A stretch of 64,000 nt of DNA. Source: Acanthopleura granulata. Lineage: Eukaryota; Mollusca; Polyplacophora; Chitonida; Chitonidae. Under the pieces are notes generated by a model. The model saw nothing but the letters and a program-made list of their open reading frames with translations, ran no database searches and was not told the origin of the DNA. A program made the translations under genes and the position numbers. This document shows positions 58,760 through 64,000 of the stretch, one piece after another (within the stretch, counting starts at the first letter, position 1; every line of letters starts with the position of its first letter). Location of the stretch: NCBI GenBank assembly GCA_016165875.1, contig JABBOT010000001.1, forward strand, positions 35,333,011 to 35,397,010. Reading direction: 5' to 3'.

Positions 58760-59300
58760 ACCAACTATGAGAGACTGAAGAACATGATTACCAGCTGCCA
58801 GGAACTGAAGAACAGTAACCAGCCACCAGGAACTGAAGAACATAATAACCATGCAGTTGTGAAGAACCAAGGAGCAGGATGACAGATTATTAGTAACTTA
58901 TGTCCTTCACTTCGAGTTGTTTGGAATGGAAAAGGCTTGGGAGCCATTTGTGTGAATGTCTCTATTTGTGAAGAACTATAGAACCTGGTGGTTGTGCTTT
59001 TGTCAGGAAATTAAAGACGTGGTCGTTTGTCTTCTGTTTAAGAACTTGTCAGCCTTATGATGATGTAGAGGAACAGCAGTGGTCGGTTGGCTGGCTTTGA
59101 AGTTGTCAAGAACTGAATAATGTCATTACCAATGGTCAGGAACTGAAGAATATCATTACCAGTGGTGAGGAAGTGAAGAATTTGATAGCCATCGATCAGG
59201 AACTGAAGAACATGATTACCAGCATTCAAGAACTGAAGAACATTGTTACCAGAAGCCAGGAACTGAAGAACTTGATGATCAGGAACGGAAAGAAGTGATG
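58760..59300 (+). repeat. 30-bp repeat readable as a decapeptide repeat
   Basis: Units of 'caggaactgaagaacatgattaccag' plus four variable bases run at 59100-59285, with two or three more at 58765-58840. In one frame 59091-59297 is open and reads QELKNIITSG EEVKNLIAID, QELKNMITSI QELKNIVTRS QELKNLM.., then a stop. There is no ATG ahead of it and no clear splice acceptor, so it is listed as a repeat. Confidence 0.8.
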
Positions 59301-59309
59301 ACTAGTTAT

Positions 59310-60420
59310 CTGTAAATAGCAGAAGGTGAACTCGAAAGCGAGTTGGCCAAAGCTGGAATTTGATTCAGGAGGGTAAAGGTTGCGATCTTCTACCTCAGTA
59401 GCTGGAAAGACACCAGGGCAAATCAGTAGTTCAGAAGAATGTTACGATTTTTTTTTATATGTATTAAGCATAATAATGATTCTTGTGAGGGATTCCCTAA
59501 TATCTGTTGGAAAAAACCCGTAGGTAATCCTCCAACATTGAAACTTCCATTGATAAATATAATTCTTTCTGTATGTCTATTTTCTTCATACCTGAAAGTT
59601 GAACTGATGTAGTTCGTGTAAATTTGGCAAGTGCCAAGTATCGCCGCCATTGTGACATCAACCCTGTCACTCTTCCTTACTGCTTGGTCTATTCTTTTAT
59701 CATTATTGACGCTTATTTTTCTCTCTGCTGTATCTAAAGACTGTGCAAACTGCTGTGCCAGGTTTTTTGGACTTAACTATGACAGTATTTCACTTCGAAT
59801 GCGTCCACCAGAATATTTTTGCCTATTCGTCCAATCCCTTTTTGATAGGGGATACATTCTTCTGCAGGTGTTTCATGCATTGGTTTTTAAATTTGTCTTT
59901 TGGCTAAACCCTGCCATTGGCCGTGGCGGGGTAGGTGTGTTGTTATACTGTGGACCGTGAAGTGTCGAGTCTGGTGGCTTTTGTGGTAGATCTGTGCAAC
60001 CTTAACCTATCATCTAGACACCACGGGTTGTTAGTTGTAGGTCAGCTGTTACGACTGACAATAATGGCCAATAAAGATTCTCTTCTTAACCCCGGTTTCT
60101 TGATGTTCCTTCTTTCGTGTTCCTCCGTGTTGTCACCACAAACCGGTTAGCGTGAAATTCATGTAAGGTGAAATCACGCTTTAGAGAAAGACTTGTAGGT
60201 TTCCAATACTATTATTGTAAAAGAAATTCAAGTATCAATGTATCCCAACCAACCTCTTGCCGGAGTCTAAGCACTAACTGAAGTAAAAGCCTTCTTTAGA
60301 AAGAAATGAAAATCAGCTGTTTGTTAACCTTATCACAAGGGTTATACTAAATGTGTTTTTTCAGGCCGCAAGGCCACGATACATGAAATCTTTCTCTCGG
60401 GCACAATTTAGGCATACATG
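59310..60420. other. No supported gene
   Basis: A 109-codon frame at 59631-59960 with a hydrophobic start begins at GTG, has no ATG in that position and no family match. Nothing else recognised. Confidence 0.4.
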
Positions 60421-60439
60421 TCAATGTTTTTCAGCAACA

Positions 60440-60545
60440 TAAAGGTGCTGTGGTCGTGGATTTCCACCGTGTTCTGTTTTCTTCCCAACAGCTGGCTGCT
60501 GTCTTATAAGTGAAGTATATGAGTGTATACCACCAGTAAAATAAC
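60440..60545 (+). mobile_element. SINE family B, worn 3' part
   Basis: 'ggtgctgtggtcgtggatttccaccgtgttctgttttcttcccaacagctggctgctgtcttataagtgaagtatatgagtg': body and tail, without the head. Confidence 0.65.
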
Positions 60546-60594
60546 TAGTCTGCTATTATGGGTGTCTCGGTCAGCCTTCCAGTGCTGCCCTATG

Positions 60595-60890
60595 ACTCAA
60601 GAGGGTCACCAATGCGGTCAAGTCATGTAGGCTTGTGCTTCAGTTGTATATGGAACGATCTACGATGCAGCAACCTGTGGATGGTCTGCCCGATTTCCTC
60701 CCACCACAATGTTGGCCTCCATTGTAGAACTGAGATCGACGTGAAATACGAAGGAAATGAATACAAAAGGTGTTCCATCATGGCAAATGCTTTTGAGCTC
60801 GCTCTTGATGCAAACTTCCTCAGTAATGTATTCGTGAGTATGGCGTGAAAAATAACACTTTACCAAAGAAACCGCCACTAAACACTATAA
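60595..60890 (+). mobile_element. SINE family B, worn, with ~100-bp internal insertion
   Basis: 'caccaatgcggtcaagtcatg', 'gcagcaacctgtggatggtctgcccgatttcctcccaccacaatgttggcc', 'gaactgagatcgacgtgaaat', then ~100 foreign bases, then the tail end 'gtattcgtgagtatggcgtgaaaaataacac'. Followed by 'caaagaaaccgccactaaac'. Confidence 0.65.
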
Positions 60891-60958
60891 CAGACGTCGA
60901 TGATTGTGAATTACAATAGAAAACTACAGGAGCAGATACATTTAAAATGGTGCCAGTG

Positions 60959-60998
60959 ATATATATATATAGAGAGAGAGAGAAACACACACACACAT
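60959..60998. repeat. Compound (AT)n(AG)n(AC)n microsatellite
   Basis: Three adjoining dinucleotide runs. Confidence 0.9.
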
Positions 60999-61044
60999 CC
61001 ATACTGCACGTCAGGGAAGTCCGGCATACTCCGTCAATGAGATG

Positions 61045-61140
61045 AATTGCCGTCACGTAAGAAAATGTTCTTCAGCACGGTATTAAAACATCGATGATCA
61101 ACCATGCCAAATAACAAAGAAACCTGCACTAAAATGTAGA
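61045..61140 (+). mobile_element. SINE tail fragment plus shared flank
   Basis: 'gccgtcacgtaagaaaatgttcttcagcacggtattaaaacatcgatgatc' followed by 'aacaaagaaacctgcactaaaa'. Confidence 0.5.
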
Positions 61141-61404
61141 AACTGGTGATTTACAGATTCGTGACCCCACAGGATATATATGATTTCTTGGAGTAACTCC
61201 GTTAATAAGGGAGTTTCGAGTTCGAATTCTTTTATCGCTCAAGGTAAGAAAAGCCCTACTGTGCCATGTGACCTGTCAAAGATGTAGGCAGCTATTTCTG
61301 ATTACATTTACCATAACATGGGCATCTAAGAAAAGTTTCAATAAAAAGTTGTTTAGGAGCTGGAGGTTTTTTAATTTAAGAAGTTGGTTTACTCTTGGCA
61401 CCCT

Positions 61405-61520
61405 TGACTGAATCCTCCGTGCATGACAATGACTGCTGCTGTCACACAATTCAAGTATTCTTAAATATGATTTTAAAATACCAACCAACCAACCAAAGAA
61501 ACCCGCACTAAAACTATGAC
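61405..61520 (+). mobile_element. SINE tail fragment plus shared flank
   Basis: 'gcatgacaatgactgctgctgtcacacaattcaagtattcttaaatatgattttaaaataccaacc' followed by 'aaccaaagaaacccgcactaaaact'. Confidence 0.45.
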
Positions 61521-61529
61521 TTTGAAGCT

Positions 61530-64000
61530 TGTAAGTAATGGTATAGGAAACTGTACCCATGTATAGAGTAAGAATTATGCCAAGCATTACAGATTCATTC
61601 CTTCGCAGTATTTTGTGTGCCTTGCCCTGAGAGCCCCTCCGTTAATTGCAACTAGTCTGGCAGATTATGATGACCTGCTCTATCCATCTATATATATCTA
61701 CCTCCGTTTTCGCCATGTTCCGTACATTTACCGCTAACGACCATTATACACAATCGAGACAGGTCCTTAAACGGACAATATTAATGTATCCGTGCAGCCA
61801 TTTGGGAAAGCTAAACAAACTGGAGGGTTGGCGTGCGGTGTACGGGGGCCAGCGTCTTTGGGGTAAATTAGCCATATTCTCTTTGTTCACCGTTTATAAG
61901 CTGGCTTAGCGAGCCCCGGGTGTTGACCAACCGCCAGTTCTTCAGACCTCAACTAATTAGTCCGATGGGCTGTCATTATCTCCTGTCTTCTGGGGATCGA
62001 TACCCGTGCGTTAGGCACGATCAACACTCCCCAGTTTGCCCTAAACGTGAGTTCCGTGCCGCATCTTTCTAACACTATTGGCATCGGGCTGCAGTGAACA
62101 AGTGGCCGTTGGTGTCGTCGACTGCACCCGTCAATCTGGTGCCAAACCCTCTTCGTACAAACCTCACGAAAGTATACTGACGGTGTAAACTCGGTATAAC
62201 AAAGATGCATGAATAATATCAGACTACTTTACACTACACCACAGTGCATTAAGACTTACATATAACCTTATCAGATTCTCCAATTTGTGTATTCAGCGTG
62301 TGTTTCTCTAAGTTGAACATAGCACAATATGACCTCTGTTTAACCCTGAGATTGGAATCACTGGTCTGAGGAGTTTATACTCTTCCGTTACCTCTATTAT
62401 TACCTCTCCTAGGAACACGTCGCTTATCTTAATATCACTTTTCCCTGAAGCCCACGTTCGATGTCTGACAGTTTTTACTTTGCCATGATTAATGCGATCT
62501 ATGTTGCAACAAATGATCCACCCGTATATCTACACATGCTGTACAAAGGCCAAAAACGCACTTATTCAACCTAAATTTGCATGTAATTAACACTCCCATT
62601 TACATGTAGGGATTTAGACTGGTAAAAGGAGAGAATTCATTTTGTTAAGGAGGCCTTCACGCTTGCCAAGCACAATTTTAGTTTTATCACAATGGCCTAC
62701 TTGCTGTCACAGCTGTCATGAAAATTTTTCCTTCGATATGTTTCGTCCATTCAGCTCGCCATTTTTCGTCATTAAATGACGCACTACCACAAAATATGAG
62801 CACGCTAATACTGTACGGCGCGTGCACATTTATGCGGTGTCGCATACCTTGTTGTATCTGGTTCAGATCTGAACTCCTGTTACGGAATTGCGACAGATGC
62901 TTGGTTCAGTTGTATTATTTCTTGGTCAAGATACTTGTTTGAAAGCTTAGCAGCCTTGATTCAAGACACAAGCAGTTTCAAGAAGGCTGTATAAGCCCAG
63001 TAAGCTACACTAGGCCTAGATTTGTAGTTGTACAAACTGGTCGATTTAAACGCGTCCCTTGACAGTCCTACACAGGCCAGGACACATACGGGCATTGGCT
63101 CGATTTTGGTGTTCCGGCAGAGACACTTTGATTGCCCGCCAACCCGCCTCTCTGTCAAGGGAGGCCGCCTGCTTGTCGATGCTTTAGACCGGCTTAGCAC
63201 ACAACAATCGCCCAAGACGCGCAGAAGCTCGTTCATTGATTGCGTACCCATGCATCGATGTTTCCGGCCTGTGTCGGCCCATGTAACCTACAATGACAGG
63301 CCTGGACTGATGCTGCATGTCCCCAGATGGCCTGATCGTTTCAACACAGAGCAGTGCCATGCTACAGTCGATGACATTTGGCCTTGGGCACGACGAAGCT
63401 AGCTGAGCTGTTGCAGAGCACGAAAGGGAAACCCACCAGGGACACGCTGCAGCCAGCGTATCCAGTGTATGTGCAGTGAAAGGGACAGTACTGTAGTGTC
63501 AGTGCTGTCAGGTCATATATATGTACAGCGTGCTCGATCTGACACTCAATCATATACTGTTGTAATGGCCATCGCTATAAAGTTACTGGTTATCAGCTAG
63601 GCTTGTTTACAAAGAGGATTGGTATACGTCTGCCACTGGTGACGGTGCTCATTTGTTGGCTCTTCTCCACTCTCATTGACTCTGTCTATAATCAACTAGT
63701 CCCTCTCGTATCTGACCCCTTCTGGCCGGCCCCCAGTCTGCTCAGTCAATCCACCACAAACCGGGTCAGATTCCCAGGCTCTATTGATTTTTCTCCCAAG
63801 CCCGATATCCAAAGGAATCTCGCGTTCGCTTCAGATATGCTTTAGTTGTTGGTTGTGGCCGCGAGGTTTGGCTTTGTTGTTTTGCACATGGAAGGTTTAT
63901 GCCACTAGTAAGCCGACTGTCTGATCACCAACACTTCCAAACCTGCAGACCGATCGCGAGGTTTTGAAGTTCTGTTGCCATGGAGCTATTACATACGGGC
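61530..64000. other. No supported gene; G/C rises toward the end
   Basis: Open frames at 61953-62210 (-), 63028-63402 (+) and 63603-63845 (+, TTG start) have no recognised domain. The minus-strand text near 61990-62030 ('cgcacgggtatcgatcccc') is faintly like a tRNA T-arm/B box but lacks a partner head. The G/C- and CpG-richer last kilobase could approach another gene's promoter. Confidence 0.35.

Noticed and set aside
59631..59960. Small membrane protein with a hydrophobic N-terminus
   Set aside because: The frame starts at GTG rather than ATG, T-rich DNA explains the hydrophobicity, and no family match is known to me.
61985..62040. Reverse-strand tRNA/SINE head at 'cgcacgggtatcgatcccc'
   Set aside because: Only a B-box-like match; no A box at the right distance and no body or tail of either SINE family.
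63028..63402. 124-codon frame in G/C-richer DNA
   Set aside because: Overlaps a frame of similar length on the other strand and has no recognisable motif.
63603..63845. Secreted small protein with a signal-peptide-like start
   Set aside because: The start codon would be TTG and nothing else supports a gene.

Overview
This is a gene-poor, repeat-rich animal nuclear window. Coding blocks are short, bounded by GT/AG splice sites and separated by long AT-rich introns. Many tRNA-derived SINEs, a BEL/Pao retroelement remnant and numerous minisatellites are present. No database search was possible; the SINE style and genome texture suggest a lophotrochozoan invertebrate, most likely a mollusc, and that assignment is inference. 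Very few of the open frames in the window are real: only two genes can be reconstructed with confidence, both on the + strand.

Region 1 (1-6.5 kb) holds the last seven coding exons of a TBC-domain Rab GTPase-activating protein, ending at 6327. The introns carry SINEs, an imperfect 69-bp-arm inverted repeat beside an exon end, and a 36-bp minisatellite. A 50-bp tandem repeat starts right at the stop codon.

Region 2 (6.5-29 kb) is a graveyard. It holds a large minisatellite with a ~437-bp higher-order period (9-9.87 kb), an isolated terminal exon encoding a tyrosine-containing cytoplasmic tail (10.35 kb), and the decayed exons of an Ig-Ig-Ig-FN3-transmembrane receptor in correct order (12.6-17.25 kb). 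A doubly deleted BEL/Pao element on the minus strand follows immediately (17.37-19.77 kb), itself interrupted by a SINE with an 11-bp target site duplication. A second, partial copy of the receptor locus lies at 21.8-24.06 kb. A near-perfect 82-bp palindrome with no spacer sits at 26986-27067.

Region 3 (29.2-56.7 kb) is one CD9/CD81-type tetraspanin gene: seven coding exons, 222 codons, all junctions phase 0, with a 21.7-kb first intron. The introns hold at least five minisatellites, several SINEs and copies of two apparently undescribed dispersed repeats: one of ~100-230 bp seen about seven times in both orientations, and one of ~530-650 bp seen twice.

Region 4 (56.7-64 kb) has no gene I can support. 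It contains a 30-bp repeat that reads as a decapeptide repeat and a run of repeated SINE tails with shared flanks (60.4-61.5 kb).

The two intact genes are unrelated in function as far as can be seen: a Rab GAP acts in vesicle traffic, a tetraspanin organises membrane protein microdomains. The window's main interest is the pseudogenised receptor family and the repeat biology around it.
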